Source: Zelopaecilomyces penicillatus (taxonomy: Eukaryota; Ascomycota; Sordariomycetes; Hypocreales; Pseudodiploosporaceae). From it: a stretch of DNA of 64,000 bases. A program made the position numbers and the translations under genes. The notes below the pieces were generated by a model, which searched no databases, was not told the DNA's origin, and saw only the letters and a program-made list of their open reading frames with translations. Positions 27,694 to 39,079 of the stretch are shown one piece after another. How positions within the stretch are numbered: position 1 is the stretch's first letter; each line of letters opens with the position of its first letter. The DNA lies in NCBI GenBank assembly GCA_005765155.1, contig VCCP01000002.1, forward strand, positions 2,294,001 through 2,358,000, in the 5' to 3' direction.

Positions 27694-29720
27694 TTATATA
27701 TTAAGGAAACTTAATAAGATAGAATTATATTATTATATATTAGATATTAAGATATTAATAATTATAAAAGCTTTTTAAATATAGTATTATTATTTAGTTT
27801 ATTTAAAATATAAGATTATAATTATAATAGATTATTTAAATTATAATTATTTAATAATAAAATAAAAGCTTTTAAATTAATAAATAGATATATTTAATCA
27901 ATTAATATTATTTAATTTTAGAATTAAATATAGATTAAATAGATTAAATCTAATAAATATATTATTTAAAAGATTAGATTATATAGATATTAAAGGTATT
28001 TAAGAATTAAGAAAAGGCTATTTATTCTTCTTTTTTAAATATTTTTATAATACTAAAAAAATCTTAAAAGTTATAATTATATAACTAATAAAGACTCTAA
28101 TTATAAATAGACTTCTAGAGGCTAGTTATAAGGATATAGGGTTATAATCTATATCTATCTCTTTTATTAGAAGGGTTTTAACTATAATTAAATAAATAGC
28201 CTGCCTTTAATATATAATCTAGAGAATTTTAATTATAAATAAGTAAATAGTTTAAAGAAGTATTACTATAATATTATTAAAGGATATTAATACCCTTATA
28301 ATTATATTATTAGAAGTATAGAATAATAATTTATTTTATATCTAAGAATAATCTAAAATAAATAATTCTTTTAATAGATATAATAGTTAATTAATAGATA
28401 ATAATTAATTATTATTATATTTTAGAAAGGTCTTTATTCTAATTAGAATAAGGATTAAAATTTTAATAATACTTTATAATAATCTAATATTAAATTATTA
28501 AAAAATTAATAAAATACTAAGATAATTAATAATGATTTATTATTAGAAAGGTATAAAGAGAGATATAATAAAATTTATATAAACCTATAACTTCTATTAA
28601 TTAAATAAATCTAGATAATATTAACTATATAACTATCTAGCTATTCTATTAATTCTAAAAGGATTTTAATAGGAAATCTTTATAGATTTTATTATAGATT
28701 TATTTAAATCAAGAATAAAGAATAAGATATATAATAGTATTCTTATTATTATAGATAAGTATATAAAATTTTTATTATTTATTTTTATAATAAAATATAT
28801 TATTAATAATAGTTTAATAATCTTATTCTTAGATTATATATTTAAGCATTTTAGGATATTATAAGGAATTATATTAGATTATTATATAATATTTATAAGT
28901 ATATTCTAGAAAATATTCTATTATTTATTAGCTTATAAGTAATAATTAAGTATTATATTCTATCTATAGATAAATAAATAAATAGAATAGATAAATCAGA
29001 TAATTAAATACTATCTATAAAGCTTTATTAATAAAGATTAGCTTGATTAGATTATAAGACTATTATTAGCCTAGTTCTACTATAATATAGTATAATATAA
29101 TACTATAAGAGAATCTCTAGCTTATTTATTATATAGCTATAAGCTAATAGTATTAATATAAGATAGAATTTAATTAAGAGGATTATATAAGGGCTTTAGG
29201 GAAAGAATTTAAGAGCTATAAATAAGCTATAATATAATAATAAAGGTATTAAAAAGAATATATTAATAGTATAAAAAGTAATATAATAAAAAAAGATAAG
29301 AAAAGTAATTTAAAGTTAATAATTAGATAATAATTATTATAAAATATTTTAAGCTAAAATATTCTATAAGGAAGTTAATAGAGAAATTTATAGGCTCTTA
29401 TTAGATTAAGAAGTAGATAAAAAGTAATAGCTTAGCTTATTAACTCTAGCTATTAGATTCAATTAGGATATATAATATATTTAATATTATAAACCTAAAG
29501 ATATATAATAATAAAAGTAAATTAAATAAGCTAGAAGATAACCCTTTTATATTAGAATAATTCTATATAATAGAAAAAATCTTAATATATAAATAAAATA
29601 GTAAGTAATAAATATACTATATAAAATAAGAGAATTATAATAATAAGAATAATTATTAACTAAATAAGAAAGACTTCTTAAATTATATAATAATATATAA
29701 ATATAAAGCTTCTTTATTAA
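27694..29720 (+). pseudogene. Chromovirus RNase H, integrase and chromodomain relic
   Basis: This continues the pol frame interrupted at 20,586. The first 100 bases read as the Ty3 RNase H segment (S-R-K-L-N...Y-Y-Y-I-L-D-I-K-x-L). At about 28,680-28,920 the integrase core is recognisable: F-I-x-D-L-P-K-S, then I-L-I-I-I-D-R-Y-T-K-F, then the G-I-I-L-D-Y block that corresponds to G-I-V-S-D-R-G. At about 29,560-29,710 a Y-x-I-E-R-I-L...Y-x-I-K-W-type segment followed by a D-F-L-N-Y block fits a chromodomain. Stops are TAA/TAG throughout. Confidence 0.75.
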
Positions 29721-31969
29721 AAATCTAATTATTAAAGAGTAGAAGTCTTTAATAGTATTAATAAAAGCCAAGCAAATTATTTTCTTAAATACTAGAATCC
29801 TTTAAATAATTACCTTAATAATTATCCTTATTATTATTATTATCATTATTTTTACTATTATCCTTATTAAAGGAATTTAATTCCAGAGCTATATTAGAAA
29901 GACTATTTAAAGCAGCCTTTATACCAGCCTAACTATTAAATATAATATAAAAGAGAAGGATTACTAATAATAATATAAAAGCATTATTAATATATATTTA
30001 TATAATTATTAATAACTATATTAAGCCTAATTATATATTAAAATTAATATTATATTATTAAGCCTAAATATTTATAATAATTTAAAGGGAGTTAATCTAA
30101 TCTAATATTAATTAAATCTAAAAATTTAAAGTACTCTTTATAAAAAAAGCTTTATCTTTATCTATATTTTATTATACCTTAATATAAATAAGAGTAATTA
30201 TTAGCTTTTAGTATATATAATTAAATACCTATTTAATTTTATTTTATATATATTAAAATATCTCCTAAAAAGTATTAATAAAGAAATAATTATAAAGAAT
30301 AAAGAGAGTAGTATTAAATCAAGCTTTAATTATATCTTATATTAGATAAGATTATATATAAATATATAATAATTTATTATTACTCTATAATAGGAATAGT
30401 TATTATCTATATAATATAAATACTAAAGTTTAATAATTATAGAGTAGTTATTAATAACTTTGAATTTAAATTATAATAGGATATAATATATATTTATTCT
30501 ATTAATAGGGTTTAGGCTATTTAGCCTTTTTAGATTCTAGAATAGGATTAATTATTAGATCCTATTTAATCTATATAGCTATATAATACTAATAGACCTT
30601 AGGATAGCTATATAAGTATTAATAATAGCTAAGTAATTATAATAATAAATCTTATTTAATTATATTATTAATTATTTATTTATAATATAGAATTAGATTT
30701 TTAATAGCTTATTAATTATTAAATAAATACTATTATTATCTAATATACTTAATAATAGATAAGCTATTAATAATAGTTAATATATCTACCTTAATAGGAC
30801 TTTATTTAAGAGATATCTTATTAAATATTATCTTTTTCTTAGAAGATATTTTATTAGATATTATATTCTTTATAGCTAAAAGATTCTTAGGAATATAAAT
30901 AAATATAATTACTATTATAATCTTAGTAATAAAAGATATAGGATATCTATTATTAGAGAAAGGGAATGGCTTAAATACTATATAGAGTTATTTATTAATA
31001 ATAGATAAAGCTAAAGACTTAGAAATAATAGAGAAGAAGATAGAGGTACTATATATTATAAAAGAGATTATAATAGTATTAGTATTAAAAAGTGATTTAA
31101 AATTATTAAAAGAACTATAAAACTAAAAATTAATAGAGAAGAAATAATAAAATAGAATCTAAGAAAAATTTATTAATAGGAAGTAAAGGAAATACTTAAA
31201 GGAGAATTAGAATTAATTGATTTCCTAATCCTTTTATTATCTATTTTATCTCTCTCTTTATCTCTTTTATTATTAATATTATTTTTAAGGATTTAATCTA
31301 TATAATCTTTATAAGAGTCTAAATCCCTATAATACTATTAAGCTTAAAAGTAATATAAGAAGAGAAATAATTATTAATTAATTATTAATTAATAATTAAG
31401 GAATATCCTAAAAGAAATAGAAAGATAGATTATTATTAAAGTCTATCTTCTTTATCTTATTAAATAAATTATTATTATTAGATCCTATAAAAATAAAAGA
31501 TTTAAAAAAAGATTTCTTAATCTTAATTAAAGCTTTAGATAAAACCAGAGATTTAATAATAGAGATTTTAAGTATAATTAATACTAATATAAAGAAACCC
31601 TTTATAATAGCTTTCTTAATAATAATTATTATTAAATACTTAATCTTATAATACTTATATTATAGCTATATTATTATTTCTTTATTAATCTTCCTTTATT
31701 TCTTATTATTTATATTAAACCTAAAGATCCTTAATAATCTAATATTAGATAAAGCTTTAAGAGATAAGAAAGCCTATACTGATAGAAAGCTGCTATTATA
31801 TAAGATTAGCTATAAAAAGATATAAAAAAGGAGATAATTAATCTATCACTTCTTAATAGATTAAGAAGATAAAATAGCCCCTTTATTATTAGATAAACTA
31901 GGAAAGTTAATACTATAAATAAAGAAGAAGCTAGATAGCTACTTATATATAATAAGTATATTTCTAATA

Positions 31970-32165
31970 CTTCTATAAGTCTGATATATTACCTAAATCC
32001 TTAGCCTTGGAGAGACAATACTATATAAAGAAATCAGCCAGTGATGACGCTTCTTTTGAGGGAGTTATAAGCTAGGCCGGTCAGTTGTTCACAGTTGTAC
32101 AGTTGCGGCGATGAAGCTGCTACCAGTTATCAGGGCTGAGGGCGGCCCTAAAGGAAGGGGGGTAT
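31970..32165. other. Patch of the chromovirus that escaped RIP
   Basis: CA and TG dinucleotides and GC-rich runs (GGCCGG, GCGGCG, GGGCGGCCC) reappear for about 200 bases directly upstream of the 3' LTR, whereas the preceding 2 kb is almost devoid of them. The adjoining 3' LTR is also the least mutated of the three LTRs of this family. Confidence 0.75.
32150..32162 (+). promoter_or_regulatory. Polypurine tract of chromovirus
   Basis: AAAGGAAGGGGGG lies immediately 5' of the 3' LTR, the usual position for the plus-strand primer of an LTR retrotransposon. Confidence 0.75.
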
Positions 32166-32381
32166 ACTATCAGGACCCCAAAGGGGCCCTGTAGAGGACC
32201 CATATTATATGGGCTAGGAATGCATATATCTATAGAGAGGGCCTTCTCCTTTAAGAAAAGGAAGAAGGCTAGAGATCAAGCTTCTAGTTATCTGCTATCT
32301 ATCTGCTTATATATAGTAAAATTAATACTATTCCTAATCTTCTTTACTCTCTTTATAACCTCCTAACCTCAGTCCTTAATA
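32166..32381 (+). repeat. Chromovirus 3' LTR (216 bases)
   Basis: Least mutated copy of this LTR family. It keeps GGACCCC, GGGGCCC and the palindrome CCCATATTATATGGG where the other two copies have T or A. Confidence 0.88.
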
Positions 32382-33700
32382 ATAATAAAAGAATTAAATA
32401 ATAATAAAAATATTAAAGATTATTAAATAAAAAGCTATAATAATATTATTTATTTATAAAAGGTATTTAATTAATTATTTATTATATTATTTATATCTTT
32501 TAATATAAATCTTAATAAAAATATAAAATATCTTAATAATTTTAATAAGCTTTATTTTTTATTTTATTTTCTTATTATTAATAATTAAAGAGATATAAAA
32601 ATAATATATATATTATTAATTTTATATTATAACCTTATTAAACTAATTAAGCTATCTTCTAATAATATAAATAAAAGTATAAGATTTCTTTTAAAGTATT
32701 ATTTTAATAAATAATAAAAAATAAAAAAAAGTAAAAAAAAAATAGAAAAAAAAATAAAAAGATAATAAATAGATAAGTAATAAAATAATGTTTTATTATT
32801 AATTAATTAAGATTTTATAATTAAATTAATTATTATATAATAATAATAAAATTTTAAATTTTAATATATAATAATATTAAATTATTATTATAATAATTAA
32901 TGGATAATTATAATAGAATTATAAGATATAAGATATATATATTTAAAATAATATATAATCTCTAGATATATAATACTTTTTAGCTTATTTTTATTATTAT
33001 ATTATAAATAATATAAATAATAGTCTTTTATAAAAATAATATTTAAATATAAGTATTCTTATCTTATTTAATTATTATATATTAAATCCATTATTATAAT
33101 TTTATTCTAGGTTTTTATAAATTATTATAGGTTATTATTAAGGATTAATTAATCTTATTAATTTAAGGCCTTAAATCTTTAATAAATTATAAGGTTTAAT
33201 AAGTCTTTAGATAATAAATATAATCCTTTAATAATAAAATAAATAAAAGCTATTATTAATCTTAAATAATTATAAATAAAAGTATAAGAATTATAAAAAG
33301 ACTTATAAATATAATTAAATAAAATAATATAATTTTAATTAATTAATTAATTATAAGACTTATATTTAAGATAAATCCTTTTTTTATACTTTTTAAATAT
33401 AAAAAACTATTAAAGCCTTAATAATTAATAGTTTTTTAAGTTATATATTATAATTAAATATCTAGGTATTTAATCCTATTATAAATAGCTTAAATTATAA
33501 TATTAAACAGTTATTTTTTATATTCTTTAATAAATCTAAATAAGTCTATTTAAATTAGTATTAGAATAGTTTAAAAAGGCTCTTTTTTAAATTAATTTAA
33601 AGATAATATAAAGAATAACTTTTAAGGCTATTATTAAAGCTTTTAAAGCTATAAATAATAATACTCTATTATATTATTCCTTTTTATACCCCTATATTAG
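32382..33700. other. RIP-mutated AT-rich DNA up to the gene island
   Basis: A/T-rich relic DNA with no gene and no identifiable element. Sequence complexity rises from about 33,690 and becomes ordinary genic DNA by 33,850. Confidence 0.6.
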
Positions 33701-33808
33701 AATAAAATATTACAGGATAATAATATAGGGATTCTACTCAAATAGGCCAGTGCTAGGGCTACTATATAGACCTGTAGATTCGAACAGTAAAAGGTGTAGA
33801 TGCACTGT

Positions 33809-33850
33809 CTTTTTATACTTGTATATCACATGACCCGCTTTCCACATCAC
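33809..33850 (+). repeat. 42-base border repeat, copy 1
   Basis: Aligns without gaps to 49,544-49,585, sharing the core ACCCGCTTTCC. Most differences are C/T or G/A. It marks the left border of the first gene island. Confidence 0.65.
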
Positions 33851-33943
33851 AAATTTCTCCATACTCCTGACGTTTGCCTGCATTTGGCTATCAAGTCACT
33901 CATTTATGATTGGGTCACGCTATGAGCACTTGCATAACCAACA

Positions 33944-35084
33944 ATGACAACACCAGCCCCCTCACAGCAGCCTCAAGAGCTGGGTACAAAACGCAGGAGA
34001 TGTTCGTTGTATGACAGACAGGAGCTACATCATCGCGGCAAAGGAGTTGTAGGATCACACCGCTCTTTTATGTCTAATAAAGTAGCGCACGTACTCACAA
34101 GTCCAGCTGGAAATTGCAACCCTTTTAGGTGAAGAGCAGTGTCTGACAATAAAATCTCCTCAGTTCCCACATCACACCTTCTGTGGTGATCGCGCACATG
34201 ACTCCTTCGACCCACGCTGGGCGGAAGAACTTCTTGCTTGTGCTGGGAAGCACAAAGTTCGGGAAGAAAACTACAAAAGTCACCTAGATACACTATTGAG
34301 AGTCATAGCGCAATTTCTTGAACGTGGGGAAATCAACAAGGCCGCTAATGCTTTTGGAGTTGTCTTGCAGCTCCGACCCCGTAGCGAGGCTCTTGATCTT
34401 CGTCAGCACAACATGTGGGCCATTGGAGCAGAGATACTAATGCGACAAGGCGAGGAGGTCAATCAAGAACAAACGCAGACATCACAATCCGGGATATTGG
34501 TCGATAATGTGAACTATCAAGTATCTGGTTCAGGTACCAAGGCTAGTACCACATCATTGCAGCAATGGGGGTCTGGGGCCAATATGAGCAAGGTGAAAGC
34601 CTATTTTGAAAATCTGATCAGGCAGTTTCCATATAACCCTAGATCTCCCAACAGGGTCTCGGCGATAGACTTCTGGTTTGCAATGCTGCAGTGTGAACTC
34701 TACAGTGCGCATGTTGAATACACCACGGGTCTGACTCGAATCAATCGACTGTGCAATGACTCGAATGGTAATCAATCAAATTCAGAAGATGCAGTAGCAC
34801 CTCATTTGGGTGGGGAGACTCACTATGACGCAGAGCTTGGTTCTCTTAGAAATAAGAGCACCACCAATATAATTGACCGATCTAGAGCGGACAGATCAAG
34901 GCGATTGACAGGAAAGCTTCGTGAGAAAACACTTGGCACTGTGAGAGATATCACACTGCGATTGGACAAGCTGTTGGAACAGTCACATTATGCGAAGGAT
35001 GTCAACTTTCTACGTCTAAGAACCACATCTTCACTCTTTGCTGCAGAGCTTTCCTTGGCTCTAATGGTATTTTCCCCCCCATAG
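33944..35084 (+). CDS. RRN11: RNA polymerase I initiation factor Rrn11-like
   Basis: Likely the Rrn11 subunit of the Pol I core factor, which recruits Pol I to the rDNA promoter in the nucleolus. I recognise the family from H-L-D-T-L-L-R-V-I-A followed by E-R-G-E-I-N-K-A-x-x-A-F-G and W-A-I-G-A-E-I-L-M-R, then a Y-F-E-N-L-I-R-Q-F-P-Y block and A-I-D-F-W-x-A-M-L. Model: exon 1 33,944-34,048, intron 34,049-34,106, exon 2 34,107-35,084 (360 aa). The intron is chosen because its phases match and exon 2 stays open upstream of 34,296; its borders are uncertain. The frame stops at TAG 35,082-35,084, but the same frame continues coding-like (R-R-E-A-E-I-R-R-G-V-K) past it. The gene converges on EED. 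Confidence 0.7.
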
Positions 35085-35350
35085 AGAAGAGAGGCAGAAA
35101 TAAGGAGGGGTGTGAAGCAATTAGTTGCTCGAGGTTCTGCGAAAGCTTTTAAACACCGGGAACGATACAGACATAACTACAAAGTCCTTGTTCTGCCCAT
35201 GGACAACTGTGGGGGAATCAGATTCGTTATCATTCTTCTACTCATTATTTATCTGAGGGCTGTAACCAGATATGTCGGGACGAACAAACTAAACGATCAC
35301 AATGAGAAAAAAAACCGACACTATAGGTCATCTGCCATGGCTTCCCATTT

Positions 35351-37468
35351 TTAAGGAGTGCTTGATTGGGCTGGAGCTTTTTTGCTCCAACGCTGGAGCA
35401 CCAACGTTGTGTTGGAACTGCCTACAACAACGCACCACTCGCCTCCAGGACTCCATGCAGCCTGTCTACCGACAAAGTTGGCAGATGAGGACTCAAGTTT
35501 GTGATGACGAAGTGGTTCATGAGAGTCTTCCATACTATATCTAGCTGCCCATGACTCCAAAGTTTCGGCAGTAAATTCCGACCCACTGAATTGGTTTGTA
35601 TGAGCCCAATGGCCCGAACTTGTGGGGTCTTTGTCCAGCCCGTTGTTCCGCATCTTTCCAGATGGGTCAGCTCTCTGTCGCGGAACCACCGGTTTCAGCC
35701 ATGGAGGCAATGGAAGTGCCTTGCTCTTATCGCGATGGGGATCCCGTAAGGCTTTCATGAAGTCCCGGTAGGTTGTCAATCTTTTCAAATCCCAGAAAAA
35801 AATATTGCCAGCAGCATTGCAAAACGCAAGCACTGGGTTTTGCTTTGGGGCATTATGTAACTTGAAGCGCATAAAGAACTGCGGACCACAGCTAGGAGTG
35901 TGAAACTCAAGTAGTCGGGTGTACTGAACTGGGCATAGAGGTGAAACCACGGGCACAAAAGCAGAGCGGGTTACACGCCCTGGGTCTTCGTAGTTGGTTG
36001 ATGGCACATGTTGAGGAGTAGGAGCCGCGCTTTGTAAAGGCGGAGGGCTATCCGATGAGAAGCCCTCAATTCTCCATAAAACAATTACGTTGTCATGACA
36101 TGCTCTGGATAAGACGTGATCACCGTAGAAAGCGACACTCAAGACCTGTTAGTATGACGTACTTGATACAAATAGGACCGAAGACAACATGGGTTCTTAC
36201 CAATCGACAATACCTCCATGAACGGCCGATGTAGAGAAGTGAGGATAGTGAACCTGCAGTGGCGTAGTGATGGGCTTACTAGTTGGCAAGTCAGGAATAG
36301 TCCACTAGACGCAAGGAATTAGCATTTTGAGCCAATCTCGAACCGTTGACGATGGACGTGCAAGGCATGCAGGACCTACTAAGTTTATAACTTGGTCATG
36401 CCCAGCTGAGAGCAAGTAGCGCCCGCTTTCATGGAAGGACTGTGTCCACTAGTCAGTCCACAGATGATTTCTACACGAACTAGAAACACTTACGAGACTG
36501 AGGAGATTCCATGAGTGACCTTCCCCGGCAAGGATGCACAAACATGGCTGAAGCTTGTGCACCGGATCAAAACTCCAAATCCGTACGCTTGTATCGTCCG
36601 CGGCTGAAGCAATTATGGAAGAGTTGACAGGAGATGTAGCTAGATCATTGATATCCTTAGATACTTGTGAGTATTGCATGTTATGCAAGCGTTCAACGGA
36701 GACGGGGGGGACTGACGCCGCCATGCCCAACAAAACACTAGTATGATTGATGTCAATCTAGGACTCGAACAGTCGGCTTAGAGCTATGGAACACACCTCG
36801 ACTAATCGACTATTGATCACGTCATATATTTTGACCTTGGCATCGACACCACCAGTGCAAATATAAGGCTGTCCAGAGATGGAATCCTTGGTCCAGGTGC
36901 AGCAGCAATTTGCAGTCTCATCCTGTTTCTCGTTGAGAAAGGGACAGACGAATAAGTAAGCGTGCAGCAATGCAGAAAAAAGAGGAATTCTCCACATACA
37001 TCATCATCCCGGATAATATTGATAACCTCGCAAGGATTGGAATCACCGGAGTCTTGAGACAACCTGCAGACTACAATCTAATGGGACCTCAGACCGATCG
37101 TTCCGCTGGTAGGGAAATATATCTATGAGACCTGAGAAGAGACTTACATGTTTCTTACTGATAGCGGCAAAAATTGCATCTTTGTCCAAAGGTTGATAAG
37201 GGCAAAATTTAACATCAAAAAATTCTAAATATCATAGTTAGGAGATTCTATGATTCGAAGAAAGCTTGAAGGAAGAGAAAAAGACTTGCCAGCAACATTG
37301 TCATCGCTGTCCAGAAACCTAGTGTCATTCTATTACAAACATGCATAGTTAGCTTTCCAGTGAATTTGAGAACAAGGACGTAACTATATATGACGGGACA
37401 GATACCTCGAAGCCGAATGAGACTCGTAGCTTTGGGAGTTCAAAAGCACTTTGCTCGATACCGGCCAT
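35351..37468 (-). CDS. EED: Polycomb PRC2 subunit EED (WD40 protein)
   Basis: EED is the WD40 scaffold of PRC2, which reads and propagates H3K27 methylation. The model has ten exons: 37,468-37,406; 37,329-37,290; 37,224-37,148; 37,077-37,000; 36,922-36,797; 36,737-36,717; 36,655-36,494; 36,439-36,380; 36,304-36,201; 36,137-35,351. Every junction keeps frame, giving 505 aa. EED landmarks are F-D-V-K-F-C-P-Y, V-G-H-G-G-D-I-N-D-L-A, D-D-T-S-V-R-I-W, A-G-E-G-H-S-W and V-D-C-V-A-F-Y-G-D-H-V-L-S, which mirrors the V-D-C-V-R-W-x-G-D of animal EED. Exon 6 is a 21-base microexon and intron 2 appears to be GC-AG. One intron has a TACTAAC branch site. The C-terminal 70 or so residues are low-conservation. 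Its start lies only about 120 bases from an AT-rich, RIP-like block. Confidence 0.93.
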
Positions 37469-37589
37469 GCTGGGCTCAAGTCATGTCCAGAACCTTCGTT
37501 GTTCTCAATGCAATTGCATATCCAAAAAAGCAGGAGAAGAAGGCGACGTCGGAGATGAAGTATAAAACTGTAAGATAGGAATTTGTTTA

Positions 37590-37830
37590 AACACAAATAA
37601 TTTCATATAGTTATATAGATATATATATATATATGTATACTTAATTGAAAAAAATTATAATAAGACTAATTATTATTATAAATTTTAATAAAATTATCTT
37701 ATAATTTAAATTTTATCTTTTATAATTTATTTAAATCTTTATAATTTATACTTGAAAAAAAGAATTAATCTATAGATTAATATATACTATTGAATTTTTT
37801 ATATAATTATATTATTATTACAAATCACGT
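37590..37830. other. Small AT-rich relic upstream of EED
   Basis: About 240 bases of A/T-rich DNA with a (TA)n run at 37,617-37,634, lying between the EED start (37,468) and the YIP4 stop (37,935). It looks like a RIP-mutated remnant of an insertion. It must lie in or next to the EED promoter. Confidence 0.55.
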
Positions 37831-37934
37831 AGGATTAGTTGGGCTATAATACAGTAAGCTAACCTAGCCTATATTTTCTCTTAATATAGTACTGTGAGGT
37901 GAGAGATGACTGTAATTTATAAAGAACTCACTTC

Positions 37935-38935
37935 TCAGCTGATGAAGCATAAGCAACCAAGTCCTAGATAGAAGACGAAGAGTGGGTAGACGGCTATAAC
38001 CACACGATTCTTGACAACACCGCTACCACCCAAAATACTGACACCAGCGGCGAGAGACCAAGTGATGAGAACGACATAAACTGGGATGCGTGCAATCCAG
38101 TGCAGCTTGAGAGCGGACATGAGAGCGGCAAGAACAAGAGGAAAGAGCGTATAGCCAATGATACAGACGCTTTGTGCAAATGAACTGAAACGTGAAAGTC
38201 AGTAATAAGTTGCCCATTGAAAGCACATCAACATACATGCTGCCTCCCAGGAGCTTTATTTGCAGTGTAACAACTGCCTCTCCCAGCCAGATCATGGCAA
38301 ACACGCCGCTGAATACGGCATCTTTCTGATCAGCGCGTGCTGTGAAGCTTAAAAGCAGGCTTAGTAGCAAGCAAAAAATTAGTGGGCCCCAAAGATCCCA
38401 ATCTCTTAGTCCTGGACTCATGTTGCTTTGTAACAGCGCCTCAGCATCCATGACGCGTCCAGCTAAGCCCGTAAGCTCTTCCCTCGTGCCGGTCAAACCC
38501 GCACCTCGAAGATTGGTATAGGCGCCACGCAGGCCGCCTTGGGCATCGAACATGGTACCACCCAACAGATATCGAGGATATAGAACCTCTTGAAGCTTGG
38601 CCCAAACCGCAACCAGATCACGGCGCAGTGTCTCCCAAACAGTCTCATCAATGGTGTTTTGTGGGGCTCTTCTATCTTCACCTGGGATTTGTGAGGTGAG
38701 ATAGCCCTCGTCAAGCGGCCGTGACGAAGATGCGGAACCGATGTGGCCTGAGAGTGGCTGGCGCGAAGAATGCGGACCTAGAGGATCATCAAAATCATTG
38801 ATATCGGCTTGTAGTCTCCAGTCAGTTTTTGTAATTAGTGTTACGGTGTATTCTGCGAAACCTACCATCATCAGGATCAATGAACCCATCATCCTCTAGA
38901 GATGCCTGAATGTAGTTGCCTCTTATGTTCGACAT
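37935..38935 (-). CDS. YIP4: Yip1-family Golgi membrane protein (Yip4/YIPF6)
   Basis: Multi-pass Golgi protein of the Yip1 domain family, whose members bind Rab GTPases and act in vesicle traffic. Exons: 38,935-38,866, 38,807-38,237, 38,184-37,935, giving 296 aa with all phases matching. The YIPF6/Yip4 signature is clear: E-T-L-R-R-D-L-x-A-V-W...V-L-Y-P-R, then L-R-D-W-D-L-W-G-P-L-I-F at the first membrane segment, K-L-L-G-G-S-I-S-F-A-Q-S-V-C-I-I-G-Y across exon 2/3, and further membrane segments to the C-terminus. About 50 residues sit between V-L-Y-P-R and L-R-D-W-D-L-W, making it longer than animal YIPF6; I believe this is a fungal feature. The N-terminus is acidic and cytosolic. Confidence 0.9.
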
Positions 38936-39079
38936 GGCAGATGGAGTCTAGTTTGGTAAGTCTGAGGTGAGTTGGTACAGACGGTCAACTCTGCGAGCGT
39001 TGTTCTGGAGGGACGAATGCTTTGCAGGAAGCCAGCAGTGGACCTGCGTTGTGCCAGGGAAGTACACTTTCTTGCTTAT

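Larger units (their letters stand above)
29721..32165. other. Chromovirus post-pol region, 2.4 kb
   Basis: A region between the chromodomain and the 3' LTR, longer than a Ty3 element needs. On the minus strand a frame from about 31,690 to 30,950 is open apart from TAA/TAG codons that RIP of Gln would give, so it may be the degraded counterpart of the antisense frame suspected in the nested element. This is weak evidence. From about 31,970 the sequence turns GC-normal up to the LTR. Confidence 0.35.
17001..32381 (+). mobile_element. Ty3/gypsy chromovirus, RIP-mutated and split by insertions
   Basis: Framed by 216-base LTRs. Removing the nested 7.1 kb element (20,587-27,688) and a 0.4 kb insertion (about 19,882-20,272) leaves roughly 7.9 kb. 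Pol reads on the plus strand in the order reverse transcriptase, RNase H, integrase and a chromodomain-like segment, which defines a chromovirus. A polypurine tract (32,150-32,162) abuts the 3' LTR. The stretch 17,217-19,100 should hold gag and protease but is too degraded to read. Between the chromodomain (about 29,710) and the 3' LTR lies an extra 2.4 kb. The target duplication is ambiguous because the flanks are A/T only. Confidence 0.85.

Noticed and set aside
29547..29771. 74-codon minus-strand frame
   Set aside because: It is the reverse of the chromodomain segment; its composition (Ile/Tyr/Leu) is what A/T-rich DNA gives by chance.
1..33700. Mitochondrial or other organellar DNA because of the A/T content
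   Set aside because: Dinucleotide bias, LTR pairs and nuclear retroelement relics show RIP-mutated nuclear DNA.
33740..33815. tRNA-like or SINE-like signals (TAGGCCAGTG, GATTCGAAC, T5 run)
   Set aside because: The spacing suggests Pol III boxes, but no cloverleaf folds and box B is imperfect. Too weak to call.
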